From Choristoneura fumiferana (Eukaryota; Arthropoda; Insecta; Lepidoptera; Tortricidae), in NCBI RefSeq assembly GCF_025370935.1, contig NC_133485.1:2097559-2161558 (forward strand): a DNA stretch of 64,000 bases. The letters are read 5' to 3'. The notes under the pieces are model-generated. The model was not told the DNA's origin, did not search any database, and worked only from the letters and a program-made list of their open reading frames with translations. Positions 22,046 to 33,816 of the stretch are shown one piece after another; the first letter of the stretch is position 1, and the number at the start of each line of letters is the position of its first letter. Position numbers and translations under genes: made by a program.

Positions 22046-22236
22046 TATTATTGGTACTATTTGTGTAAAAATTGATGTAAGTACATGCTTGTCTGGTAGG
22101 TAGGTACTTATACTGTCAAGGACGAAACCAGCGAAATACGAGTAAAACAACCGCAGATAATCAACAACGACAAAAAACTGTAGGTATACATATTCTTAGA
22201 GATTTTTAGGCGATGACAGTTTGACGCAAATCAGTG

Positions 22237-22352
22237 CCCTTAGTGTAAGTTTTCGGTTACAAAATACGTCTCGATCGCGTTCGCGTTAAAATCTCAATTT
22301 GTATGGAAACACGAACATCGAAAACGTTCCGCTAGAGGCGCTGTTCGTGTTT
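22237..22352. mobile_element. CCCTTAGTGTAAG-type MITE, half copy
   Basis: Holds only the left arm and centre of the palindrome that is complete at 60415-60600; the right arm is lost after ctgttcgtgttt. Confidence 0.85.
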
Positions 22353-22507
22353 TGTTGGGCCTCGCAGCCAAGGGCTTTTAATGTGCCTCCTTGAGCCATC
22401 CATCCTTATGGACACGCTGTTATGTTATGACTGAGATCTGTACTTTTACTTTTAGCCAATAAATTACCTATTTTAGAATAGCCTTTCCCCATTTAATTTA
22501 GATGCTG

Positions 22508-23150
22508 TTTTTAGGGTTCCGGAGCCAAAATGGCATTATAGTTGCCATGTCTGTCTGTCTGTCTGTCTGTCTATCCGTCCGTCCGCGGATTTGCTCAGGG
22601 ACTATCAATGCTAGATAGCTGTAATTTTGCACGGATATATATTTATATGTAAACTATGCCGACAAAATGGTACAATAAAAAATAAAAATATTTTTGTTTT
22701 AGGGTACCTCCCATAGACGTAAAGTGGGGGTGATTTTTTTTTCTCATCCAACCCTATAGTGTGGATTATCGTTGGATAGGTCTTTTAAAACCATTAGGGG
22801 TTTGCTAAGTAAGACGATTTTTCAATTCAGCGATTTGTTAGTGAAATATTCAACTTTGAAGTGCAAATTTTCATTAAAATCGAGCGTCCCCCCTCTAAAA
22901 TCTAAACTAGTGGGTGGAAAATTTGAAAAAATCAGGATGGTAGTAAGTATATCAAACTTTCAAGGAAAACTATAACGGTTAAGTTTTCTTGAGAATTTAA
23001 GAGTAAATAGCCGCCTAAGGTATAAAATATACCTAAACTATGGAAGACTCCGTATAAAATACGAAATCCTTAGAAAAATATTACTTAATTTTTTCGTAAT
23101 GGCTACGGAACCCTATTTCGGGCGTGTCCGACACGCTCTTGGGCGTTTTG
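22508..23150 (-). repeat. GACA-bearing interspersed repeat, near full-length
   Basis: A complete reference copy: in sense orientation it begins at the hairpin GCGTGTCGGACACGC (about 23125) and ends with the TGTC/GACA tract and terminal hairpin at 22508. It is about 640 bp with no coding frame of note. The unbroken phrase ctgtaattttgcacggatat (22619) shows what the retrotransposon at 29161 interrupts. Confidence 0.88.
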
Positions 23151-23693
23151 CTTAGTTTGGGACTAGGTCAATTGGTGTCAATTGTCCCATGATATTTATT
23201 TATTTTGATCAAATAAGGCTGAGTGCGAACTACGGCCCAAACCCTCTCCCCCTAAAAGGAGGCCTGTGCCCAGCAGTGGGACGTATATACATAGGCAGGG
23301 ATGGTGATGATAAGACTAAGTTAGATACTAGATTAAAAATGGCAGTTTTAGAATCAAAATACATTAGTTTATTTTCCACGTATTCGATAAATTAAAAAAA
23401 TGCAAACTCGCGCACAATTCGCACAAATAAGAACAACAAACATCCACAGTCTCATAAATAAAGCATCTTAACGTAATACAGGTAGATATATTATGTACAG
23501 AGCGAGAAAGGGCTAGCAATAGCATGCTGTTTCGTAGTGAGACCGTAGGACCTATAAACTTAAAACTAAAAGTATATTTAGGTACACTTTGTCTTTGATG
23601 AACTAGACTCTAGTCAACTAGTCTAGTTAGAGTTATTAGAACTTCCGAGAATAGTTGTAAGAAGTTGAATCTAAGAAATGAGTACCTTGTTCC
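23151..23693. other. SINE and LINE tail fragments downstream of lipase 1
   Basis: 23147-23210 repeats the tail of the SINE at 51753 (gcttagtttgggactaggtc). 23222-23315 is the LINE/SINE tail with ggaggcctgtgcccagcagt and gggacgtatata. The rest, up to the lipase stop, has no recognised feature. Confidence 0.55.
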
Positions 23694-25118
23694 TTAGAAA
23701 TTAGATAACAATTTTCTCAACCGCTTATAAATCAAATATTTGACGTCTTTTGCGAACACATAGTCCAAATGGTTAAAGTTCTTGTGAGGCACTTTGTGTA
23801 TGTCGACGACATTCGGTAGCTTATTATACAACTCGTCTACATCACGAGGATCAGCTAGCCAGTCTGCGTCACTGTACACCATGGAAACTGGCGCTCTAAC
23901 ATTCTCCAGCGCATAGTCTGGAGGTTGTTCAGATCCGTACCGTTCTAAATTCCCCGCAGTGCCATAGTCAAACTGTCTAAACTTAGCCGAGATGACGCCT
24001 TGTCCGTAATGGGCGGCCTGCTTCGCCGACGCACCGGACGGCACGTGACTGTAGATTACCGGCAAATTGGTCACGTTCAATTGTTCCACGTTGAAACCAG
24101 CCACGAGGAACAGGAGGTTAGCGCAAAGGATCTCCGCAGGTGGCCCTGCACCGCATAAAAGACGACGATAGAGCTTCATAGCATTGTTATCCGGTAACAG
24201 TTCATGTAGACCGATAGTTTTCACGAATGCGTGGATAAAGCCTCCCGTGGGCGCTAATAACCGTATGATTGGTGACTTCAAGTTAGACATAAATGCAACA
24301 GGCGACAGAGCCACCATTAAGGATATTTTGTCGTTGTACTCCGGGCGCTCAGAACCCATCACCCAAAATGAGGTCGTGCCTTGAGAATGTCCAATGTATT
24401 TAAGTTTTTCTTGTCCAGTAGCGTTTAGTGCATAGTCTATCATGGCAGGAAGATCGTAATAACCGACCTCGTGCCAGGAAAAGTCCCAGTAGTCTCCCTG
24501 GGAAGGGTCCATCTCGACATGCCGACGGGAATGCTTGTTGCCGCGCGAATTCCCCAACCACACGTCATAGCCGTCCTTCGCAAGTAAATAAGCTATTCCG
24601 GTATCCGGTCCCGCAATCACGTAATCGTCGGAGCTTCCCAATAGCCCATGCTGCAGAAACACGACCGGTCCGTCGCTGGGTATTCTGAACATCGTCAGTA
24701 CGTACCCGTCTTCAGTCACGATATCATGCCTCTCTACAAGATAACCGTATTTAGCAATGAGCTGGTCACATCTGAGCTGGCAGTCCTCGTTGCCTAAGCC
24801 CAAGTTGTAATCCGAAATAAAGTTGTCGCCTAACGATGCTAAGTTGTTGTTGTTGATGAGACTAGGGATGCCGTTTCCACCGCCAAGGGTCCTCGCTATT
24901 GCGATCGGTAAGACACTGAGTAGGTTCAGAGTGTTTCCTAGGAGATCTCCTGAGAAATGTATGGGTTGGTTCGCGAAGGGGTTCCTGGTGAGAGAGTCGG
25001 TCATCTCCCGGACCGAGTCCGCTGCCCGTGGAAACAGCAGGTCGGCGAGCTGCCCGCGCCCCGGGGCAGCCGACAGAGAGACAATCAAAATAAATATTTT
25101 CCGGAGCATATTACGCAA
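23694..25118 (-). CDS. Secreted acid-lipase-family protein, lipase 1
   Basis: This is an intronless member of the lysosomal/gastric (AB-hydrolase) lipase family, predicted to hydrolyse neutral lipid esters, probably in gut lumen or lysosome. The 474-aa product has a signal peptide (hydrophobic IFILIVSLSAA, residues ~8-18) and a ~90-residue linker. The family core starts at HDIVTEDGYVLTMFRIP. Visible are the oxyanion segment QHGLLGSSDD (~156-165), DVWLGNSRGNKHSRRH, the nucleophile elbow GHSQG (Ser245), the acid in DADWLADP (Asp419) and His450 in NFNHLDYVFA, so the triad is intact. Human family members have ~400 aa; the extra length is the N-terminal linker. Two starts are possible (Met1 or Met4). 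It shares its architecture with lipase 2, 21.6 kb away on the opposite strand. True lipase versus esterase specificity is not decidable here. Confidence 0.93.
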   Translation of the reverse strand: MRNMLRKIFILIVSLSAAPGRGQLADLLFPRAADSVREMTDSLTRNPFANQPIHFSGDLLGNTLNLLSVLPIAIARTLGGGNGIPSLINNNNLASLGDNFISDYNLGLGNEDCQLRCDQLIAKYGYLVERHDIVTEDGYVLTMFRIPSDGPVVFLQHGLLGSSDDYVIAGPDTGIAYLLAKDGYDVWLGNSRGNKHSRRHVEMDPSQGDYWDFSWHEVGYYDLPAMIDYALNATGQEKLKYIGHSQGTTSFWVMGSERPEYNDKISLMVALSPVAFMSNLKSPIIRLLAPTGGFIHAFVKTIGLHELLPDNNAMKLYRRLLCGAGPPAEILCANLLFLVAGFNVEQLNVTNLPVIYSHVPSGASAKQAAHYGQGVISAKFRQFDYGTAGNLERYGSEQPPDYALENVRAPVSMVYSDADWLADPRDVDELYNKLPNVVDIHKVPHKNFNHLDYVFAKDVKYLIYKRLRKLLSNF

Positions 25119-26189
25119 GGCACGCGCTCCCTCGTAGAGGTCAATTTTTAAACTGATCGTTCACAATTCAGGTAACCTTGTTGTGTACTCCGAATTATTT
25201 TTTGCCGCCATGCTCGCATATATTACGGCATAAAGGTTCTACGCTTTGATGCGAGAGTTCCTCTGGCGTCGATTGTTTACATCTACAACAAGTTTCTGGG
25301 GAAAAAACTTTTATAGTGTTAATTGGTGAGACATCGCACGTTTATCTGCAAGTCTCAAGTGCTTTGACGTCAATGAGCGTCTCTGTTCACCTTTAACACC
25401 TTGACTGTAGTTAACATTGCACATACGAACAAAAACGAAATATCGTCATATATGGAATATCACTCAAATCCAAAAAACGGTACAACGTCAGCTGCAAATA
25501 CCTACCTCTACATCTGTACCATTAGTCGATTAATGACAGGAACTACCTATATTTGGGTAGTGGGTGCGTAGGTAATGTCACACGTATAATAATTGACTTC
25601 CGAGTGTTCCGGAGTCAAGGCATTGTGGACCGTTACGTCAGTTGACTCATGAATTCCGTAATACATTAACAACTGCAGTTCATCTTTCGGAAGGTCTTTG
25701 CCATTCTGGACACATTACACAAGAAGCTTAAACAATGTTATATAATTCACTACTCAAGTACAGTCACACCCAGGGCTTGAAACCGGTAAATTTATGCAGA
25801 TTGAAATACCTGTATATAATAAAATAATACCCCTTAAATTACCAGTTTGAAGAAAGATGTTTAAAAATAATTTCGATCCGCAATGGTGAATTGACTGTGT
25901 TATAAATGTACCTAGCTGTGTTAAATACCTACTTTGTGATGTACGTCATTGTAGATCTATTTTTAACAAAATTTACCTCATTGAATTTTTTGCCGGGTTC
26001 TTCTTAACAAAGGTACCTATTTCCGAACCGGTGCGTAGATTTTTTTAAAGTGCTTGTTATACTAAGTAGCCCAAGTTGAAGAAATACCTTGAAAAAATAA
26101 GTTGAAGAAATACTTTGGATTTGACACACCATTGAAACGTTAAGCTTCTTGCCACTTTGCCACTGTTCATAATTTAGCCGAATAAAACA
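25119..26189. other. Upstream region of lipase 1
   Basis: Presumed promoter side of lipase 1. A TCAGT initiator-like match on the minus strand lies near 25155-25160 and an aaaaaataattc stretch about 30 bases further upstream; neither is decisive. Beyond 25400 I see no gene or repeat family. Confidence 0.3.
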
Positions 26190-26423
26190 TAGGCAGAGCT
26201 AGTCTAGAACAGGGTAGGCTACACTAGCGCTGCTATGAGGGTAGGCAGTGCTAGTGTTGAACAGGGTAGGCTATACTAGCGCTGCTATGGGGGTAGACAG
26301 CGCTAGTATTGAGTATGGTAGGCTACACTAGCGCTGCTATGAGGGTAGGCAGTGCTAGCACTAGTGTTGAACAGGGTAGGCTACACTAGCACTGATATGA
26401 GGGTAGGCAGCACTAGTGTTGTC
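26190..26423. repeat. 52-58-bp minisatellite
   Basis: Four units share gggtaggctacactagcgct and gagggtaggcagtgctagtg, the third lengthened by an extra gctagcacta. Each unit is itself partly palindromic (CACTAGCGCTGC against GGCAGTGCTAGTG). It does not encode a long frame. Confidence 0.9.
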
Positions 26424-27037
26424 TACCAAGTGTCTACCACTCTACCCTGTACTCGTATTGGTGCTGGTGGGTGCGTGAGGGCGCAGTTATTGGCCCTGCC
26501 TACAGAGTTGCACGCCACTGGACTGTAGGTACTAATATGCAAAAGACATCGTATTGATGGGGTTTGTAGGTAAGTGACCGTTTCGTTGTAGAAGAGTACC
26601 TACGTTTGAAGAAGTTTTTTGCGGTGTGAAAATGACACATCCTCCCGGCCTGGGGAGTTTTCAAAGTCTCTCTACTAGTCGGGGCGGAAGGGGATACCTA
26701 CCCATTAAAAAACTGGTCAAGCGCGGATCGGTCTCGCGCGAAGGTTTCGCTCAAATTTGTGGGTCTATGAATATCCACTTTTAACAGAGTGCTGCTCTTA
26801 CTTACGCGAACGGAATCCTAAAAACTGACGAAAAGCTAATTTTATAACATGCCTGGAACCAATTGACGTATCATAAAATTATTTTATGGTTATAACTATG
26901 ACGCTTTACGAATAAAGCTATAGGTAAACCACAGGTAAACAAGGGAAAAATAAAAACGACTGCAAAAAATAACTTAACAAATTTTAACAGCTTACACAGC
27001 TCCAAACCACTGACATAAATTTATTCCACTATCCTAC

Positions 27038-27170
27038 TTTGAAGTCGGTGCCTCAGCACGAGCCAGCAGGAGCGGACCTATTATAGTCGTCTACCTCACC
27101 TACATACTATACTTACACATATTGGGCTTCTATCACTCTTGCTGGCTCGTGCTGAGGCACCGACTTCAAA
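27038..27170. repeat. Palindrome with perfect ~30-bp arms
   Basis: The left arm TTTGAAGTCGGTGCCTCAGC continues with ACGAGCCAGCA and is matched exactly in reverse by TGCTGGCTCGT...GACTTCAAA. The loop is about 70 bp. Probably a foldback transposon remnant. Confidence 0.88.
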
Positions 27171-27254
27171 CTAGCGGAAAATTATTTTCATGGATTTTTG
27201 TAATTTAATTTTGTAATCTTGTTAAACATGAAACTACCGTGAGACTCACTCATA

Positions 27255-27461
27255 TTAAATGATATTATAACGGATAACTCACGTCTTAAACCGAGTTTTG
27301 CTCGACATGTTTCGGGCTATTTCGTAGCCCTTCCTCTCAGGAGCACGCGACTCGGCGGCTGCCGCAACACGCACACATAATAATACATACACATAATAGC
27401 TCGAAACATGTCGAGCTAAACTCGGTTTAAGACGTGAGTTATCCGTTATAATATCATTTAA
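27255..27461. mobile_element. Foldback element with ~60-bp arms
   Basis: The arms run from ttaaatgatattataacgga through gacgtcttaaaccgag-type sequence to gctcgacatgtttcg, then reverse back to ccgttataatatcatttaa, with only small differences. The loop contains agcccttcctctcaggagca. Non-coding. Confidence 0.88.
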
Positions 27462-27934
27462 AATTTCTTGTTAAAAATATTTTTTTTGGAGTCGGTTTCA
27501 TTTTTGTGTTCAAAATTTCTTTATTTTCACTTTTTAGTCATTTTTAGCCAAGGCGCATCTCACAACGATTCCATTGAGCCTAAACACGGCATAGTAACAT
27601 TGTTTCATGACAGAAGTACCGTCCGGCGTCTACCTTTCGGCTTTCAGCATCAGATCAGTTAGAAAGAAAACATTAACTTAAAGCTTCTTCTTAGTCGAGA
27701 TCATTTACCGGGTGTGGCCTGTAATACGAGCAAATAATTAAAACATAGATCGTACTCGTCAAACTGAACAACATTAGTTCAGCTACTTTTAAAAATAATG
27801 GTCTTTACTTTCCTTTTTCGTACAAATTAAATAAGTACTGCTGTCAATGTACGCCATCCTAGAACACAAGTGACGTCGCCTGACACGCTACAAACATCAA
27901 GCATTTTGCTTTACATGGCTTCTTCTAATAAACT

Positions 27935-28145
27935 TTGTTGTTGTTGTGGTCGTCCTATGGTACCCCAGTGGTACAAAGGGCCTTCGTGAGACGTCGCCAT
28001 CTGCTCCTGTCCTGCGCCTGTTGCTCCGCGTCTCCCCAACTCAGCCAGGCCGCCCGCAGCTCGGCGTCCACGTGCGCTGCCACGTGTTGCGCCGCCGCCC
28101 CGCCGCCTGTTCCCATGCGGCCTCCACGTGAACGCGACCCTGGCT
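27935..28145 (-). pseudogene. Non-LTR retrotransposon ORF C-terminal scrap
   Basis: On the minus strand a GC-rich frame ends AQDRSRWRRLTKALCTTGVP and a stop, resembling the RTE-type AQDRSRWR...EA terminus; the preceding ~25 codons appear in a neighbouring frame, so it is frameshifted. A CAA-rich tail follows (toward lower coordinates). Function is lost. Confidence 0.5.
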
Positions 28146-29160
28146 GTAAGGGGATCGGTCTCTCTTTGAAGGTTTCTTAATCATATATTTTTAGGAATGT
28201 GCAGGTGATTAACCCACAGCATCCCGATCACGGTGATGGGGCTGATAAACTTTAAAGTGTAATAAAAATTAAAAAACTAATTATTTTTAAAAGTCGCTGA
28301 ACTAATGTTGTTCATTTTAACGAGTATGTTCTATGACATAGATTCTATGTTTTAGTTATTTGCTCATATTACAGGCCACACCCGGCATACTTATAGCCGC
28401 GCGAGCATTACTTAGCTATGATGAGTTCCTTTGGCTATCTGCGGTCTTCCTTCATCAGGTCCAATTCACTAAATGATACTTTCTGAATGGAAATGCTTGG
28501 CTTAGTGTTAAAAATACCAAAATCGCTATAGATGTGCTTATAAAATTTGAGGATTGCCCTCGATTTCTCGAGGATCCCATCATCAGATTCTGACTTGGTG
28601 ACAATGGGACTACCTCGAAAGTATGTTCTTTAGAACAAAAAACCGGCCAAGAGCGTGTCGGACACGCCCAAAATAGGGTTCCATAGCCATTACGAAAAAA
28701 TAAGTAATACTTTTCTAAGGATTTCGTATTTATGCGGAATCTTCCAAGTTTAAGTATATTTTATACCTTAGGCTGCTGATTACTTCATTAACTACTAATA
28801 ATTCTCAAGCAAACTTAGTCGTTATAGTTTTCCTTGAAAGTTTGATATACTTAATACCATCCTGAATTTTCTCAAATTTTTCCACCCACCAGTTTAGATT
28901 TTAGAGGGGGGGGCGGGACGCTCGATTATAATGAAAATTTGCACTTTAAAGTTGAATACTTCGCAAAAAAATCACTGAATCAAACAATCGTCTTAGCAAA
29001 TCCCTAATGGTTTTAAACGACCTATCCCACGATACCCCAAACTATAGGGCTGGACGAGAAAAAAAAATTACCCCCACTTTATGTCTATGGGAGGTAACCT
29101 AAAATTTTTTTTTTATTTTTTTATTTATATACCATTTTGTCGGCATAGTTTACATATATA

Positions 29161-29500
29161 TGTAAAGAAACTTATTTCTTTAGTTTATGGTGCGCTCTAT
29201 GACTGTTAATACGGTAAAGCAGATTATTTCTGGATTTGGAGTGACAGAAGTAGAATTCATCGTGATTACACATAATGTTTAAATATTACAATAAGTAACT
29301 AAATATAAAAGGAATTGTTAAACTTAATAATAGACTTTAAATGTCGTTTCTTTATTTTCAGGTAAGATAATGATTTAAGTTAGTGTTTTTCATGTTTTAT
29401 GTGTTTGTAAGAACCTACTACAATAAAATCTTTATTTTCAGAGCAACACATATTGTTTATTTATCATTTACAATTCCTGAAAAGTGACGAAAGTGTCTTA
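29161..29500 (+). repeat. 5' LTR
   Basis: Begins TGTAAAGAAACTTATTTC, ends gaaagtgtctta, and includes two AATAAA-type signals. It differs from the 3' LTR by a couple of substitutions and about four single-base indels over ~340 bp, implying a young insertion. Confidence 0.93.
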
Positions 29501-29532
29501 TAAAACGACATTTGTAGTTATAATCAAGAAAA

Positions 29533-30480
29533 ATGGAAAAGCTACGATTTAAATTTATGGTACTGGGGTCCACGGATGGAAAAACTAATTTGATATGCAT
29601 AACCTCTATTGAGACACCGGACGGATGTATTTTTGAGATCCCAGATGAATTAAAACCCGTAAGTAAGCACACGGCCATATTATCTACAGATATATTTACA
29701 AAAATAAAAAACTCGCTTAAAAAAAGGCATCAATCACGTGCAGTATGGATACCTCTAAATACGGAATTGAGAAAAATATATCTAGACGAAGGCGAGAACG
29801 TACAGTTTGGCGAACAATATTTAAACGAGATTACAGGTGATACAACATCTTCACAGAATAATGCTAGCAATAATGCACCAGAGAAAAAGAGTATTGGCAA
29901 AACTGCTGAACGGTTTTTGATCGAAAAATTTTCAAATAAAACATCAAATGCTGACCAATGGATTAGCGAGTTTGAGAGCGAATGTGATAGATTCGAAATT
30001 ATACAGAATGTAGAAAAATTGAGATTTTTAAAACATCTACTAGAAAAACAGTGCCTAGATTGGTATAGTAGTATGTTAATAAAGTTGACAGTGAATTCCG
30101 AATGGGCAGTATGGAAAGAAAATTTTGCGAAACATACGGAAATAAAGGTTGGTCTCAAGTTAAATATGCATTTTCATTTAGATTTCAAGCTGGATCGTTA
30201 TTGGAATATGCGACAAAAAAAAGAAGACTGCTATTAGAGGTTAACAAGCAAATTGACACCCAAACAATGATAAATCTTATTGTAATGGGATTGCCAGATT
30301 ATATAATGGATAAAATTGATAAAGAAACAGTGAAGTCAACTGCAAGCCTTTACAATGAAATTGGAAAACATGAATATGTAGTAAACAGAAAGTATTTCAG
30401 CAAGAATAAAAGAACTGCCTATGATTATAAAGTAAAGTCTGATAAAATAAAACATGTACGATTTGTGAAATTTAAATAAA
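29533..30480 (+). pseudogene. gag region of the LTR element
   Basis: A frame from ATG 29533 (MEKLRFKFMVLGSTDG) reaches 30237, but the gag-like sequence passes into a second frame in the overlap 30102-30237 (LLEYATKKRRLLLEVN in the new frame). A C-x2-C ... H-x4-C zinc-knuckle-like motif lies at about 30461-30515, again across a frame break. The product would package the element RNA; this copy cannot make it as one chain. Confidence 0.8.
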
Positions 30481-30560
30481 GGCGTTAGGTTCCATCCCGA
30501 AGACAAGTGTTGGTTCAAACAGACAGAAGAATATAACCATAAGAGAATAAATAGTAAAGC

Positions 30561-32476
30561 CGTAAATAATTCAGTGATTGATGTCGAACTCAATAATAAC
30601 GATAAAAAAACGAATAATAACACCATTAATTAAAGTCAAACTATTATTAAATGGAAAACTAGAAATATTTGGTATATATGATTCGGGCTCTAACGTTTCT
30701 ATAATTAATTCAAAATTATTAAGACTGAAGGAAGAAGGATACGGAGATTCAAAAAATGATAACTTAATCACAATTAATGGTGTTAAAGACAAAAGGTTTG
30801 ACAACTATTACAATAAAAATGTTTGATATCGAAGAAAAAGCTGATGTTTATATAATTGACGGAGAAGAATTCAAGTACGATTTTCTGATTGGACTGGATA
30901 TTATAAAACAGTTTAAACTGGTTCAAGACGAAAATTTGGAAATCATTCAAAAAAGAGAAGAAAATAAAAAAGAAAACACAAAAGATCTTACTGTACAAGA
31001 AAATGATAAAAACAACACTTCTAAGGAAGAGGAAAGTGAAGCAAACACATGTTCAATTAATTTTAATGAACATATAAAAGAAGAAGATTTCAAGATAACT
31101 ATGAGTAATTTTAAATACTGAACAAAAGTTAGAAATCTACAATCTGATTGATAATTACAAATCAATATTTGCAAAGGACAAATATGACATTTGCACTGTC
31201 AGAGAATATGAAGCACGTATTGATCTACTTATGGACAAGTACTGCAGTAAAAGGCCATATAGATGTTCAGTTGAAGACAAAAAGGAAATTGAAGAACAAA
31301 TAGCAAAGTTACTTGATAAAAACTTATAGAAGAATCTTATAGTCCTTTTGCGGCACCGGTAACTTTAGCTTTCAAAAAAGAGGACAACAGAAAATCAAGA
31401 TTATGTATAGATTTTAGAGATCTAAATAAAATAGTGGTACCTCAAGCACAACCATTTCCATTGATTGAAGACCTGGTGATTAAGACAAGAAATTCAACAT
31501 ATTTCACAACATTGGACATTAATTCAGCCTTCTGGTCAATCCCACTAAGAATTGAAGATAAGAAAAAAACTGCCTTTGTAACGCAGGAAGGACATTATCA
31601 ATGGACGTGTTTACCTTTTGGTTTGAAGACATCACCAGCAATCTTCCAAAGGATACTAAGTAACATTTTAAGAAAGCATAAACTTACCAATTTCGCAGTT
31701 AACTACATCGATGATATTTTGATATATTCAAAGACTTTTTCAGAACATATTAACCATTTAACACAATTATTAGAAGCTATAAAAATTGAGGGTTTTCGAT
31801 TAAAATTCACGAAATGTACATTTGCTTCTGATACAGTAAAATATCTCGGTCATATAATACATAATAACACAGTACGACCAGTAAGAGATAATTTAGTCTC
31901 GATAAAAGATTTCCCAATACCAAAAAATCAAAAAAATGTTAGACAGTTTCTCGGAAAAATTAACTTTTATCATGAGTATATACCAAAAAGTTCGGTAATA
32001 TTAGAACCCCTACATCAACTACTTAGGAAAAATCAGAAATTTGTTTGGTCTGCCGATTGTCAAAACTCATTTGAAAAATATAAAAACCTATTGTGCTCAC
32101 AGCCAATCTTAGAGATATTCGATCAAAATTTGCCGATAATAATTCACACCGATGCATGTTTAGAAGGTATTGGGGCAGTGTTAAAGCAAACACAAACAAA
32201 TGGGAAAAATAAGCCAGTGGCATACTTCTCAAAAAAACTAAATCAAGCACAAAAGAAAAAAAGGCAATTTATTTAGAATGTTTGGCTATTAAAGAAGCCA
32301 TAAAATACTGGCAATACTGGCTAATAGGTAAGTCGTTTACAGTGTATTCTGATCATAAACCATTGGAAAATTTAAATATTAAATCTAGAACAGATGATGA
32401 ATTAGGAGACTTAGTTACTTATCACAATATGACTTTGAAATTAAATACGCTCCGGGGAAAGAAAATATAGAAGCGG
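30561..32476 (+). pseudogene. Protease, reverse transcriptase and RNase H region
   Basis: The protease motif DSGSNVSII lies in 30578-30826. The polymerase core begins near 31330, and the catalytic YIDD is at 31704-31715 in the frame 31434-32276. RNase H motifs IIHTDACLEGIG and YSDHKPLENL follow, with a break near 32270. Further breaks or stops are near 30780, 31121, 31327 and 32470. The RT and RNase H domains together place it in Ty3/gypsy; I do not assign a named lineage. Confidence 0.9.
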
Positions 32477-33694
32477 ATTGTTTTAAGTAGAATCCAGTAT
32501 TGGATGCAAGTGAGGATACAGATGAACAATTAAAAATTGTAAATATGATAAAATTAAATGATATTGTAACAGACCAACAAAACAATGAAAAATACAAAAT
32601 AATAAGTCAAAATAATAACAAAAAAAAATGTTATTATAAAAAAGTTCGAAAACGTGAAAAAATAATTTTATCGGAAGATTTTTAGCAAAAAACTTATTAA
32701 AGAAGTACATGAAAATATGTGTCACTTAGGCGTAAGACAAATGCAAAATAAAATCAGTACGTTATATACAGCAAAAAATTTAACGATGAATATTAAATCG
32801 CATTGTAAAAGTTGCGAGACATGTATAAAAAATAAAACGAGAGGACAGGATAAATTTGGTCTAATGTCACATTTAGGTCCTGCCACAAAACCCTTTCAAA
32901 TAGTCTCAATAGACACAATTGGAGGTTTTGGAGGGTCCAGATCAACAAAAAGATATTTACACCTTTTAGTGGACCACTTTACACGTTATGCCTATATTGT
33001 TACCTCAAAGACACAAAGTGCTAATGATTTTGTCAAACTAATCAATAACGTAACAGATTGTGATACAATTGAAATACTTCTTACCGACCATATCCGGGAA
33101 TTAACTCAAAAGAATTAAAAAGATTTTTAAATGAAAAGTCAATACAAATGATATTCACCGCAGTAAATGCCCCTTTTTCCAACGGCTTAAATGAAAGACT
33201 TAATCAGACGCTTGTGAACAAAATCAGATGTAAAATAAACGAAAAAAGTAAAAAATAGCATGGACAACCATTGCTCATAACTGTGTAGATAAATATAATA
33301 AACGGAACACACTGTCACTGGTTTTGCACCAAAATACCTGTTGGATGGTACAGATGTTTCCTTATTACCAAATGAATTAAAACAAAATAAAACAGAAAAT
33401 GAATGGGTTCGAGATAGACAATAGCATTGGAAAATACAATAAAATCACATAACTATAATAAAAAAATATTGATAAAACAGAACTTCATTTAACTTCAAAA
33501 CAGGAGATATGGTATATGTAGAGAATGGAAAACAACTAAATAGAAACAAATTAGATGAGCTGAAGATTGGACCGTATAAAATTATGGAAAAAATATCAAA
33601 TTCAATATATAGAATTAATACAGGGCATAAAAAGTCAGAGTCGAATCTCTTTCATATCACAAAATTAATACCTATACTGTATAAAAATAAATAA
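32477..33694 (+). pseudogene. Integrase region of the LTR element
   Basis: The zinc-binding segment (H...H...CKSCETC) is at 32710-32835, and the first catalytic Asp lies in VSIDTIGG near 32905. Breaks occur near 33090 and again before 33240. The E-containing segment (FSNGLNERLNQTL) is at about 33175-33215. The C-terminal part is in 33509-33694. Several frame breaks make this copy inactive as read. Confidence 0.85.
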
Positions 33695-33816
33695 GATAAG
33701 ATAGTAATAATTTGCTTAATATAAACTTATTTATATCTATAATTCATACTTTACTATAAGTTAGGTGCAGATTAATGAAAATTTTTTTTGAAAATTTTCT
33801 TCTTTGAGGAGGGAGA

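Noticed and set aside
24428..25151. Plus-strand frames opposite lipase 1
   Set aside because: Shadows of the lipase coding strand; Arg/Pro/Ser-rich text without motifs.
29457..33000. Minus-strand frames across the LTR element
   Set aside because: They are antisense shadows of AT-rich gag-pol sequence with no independent motifs.
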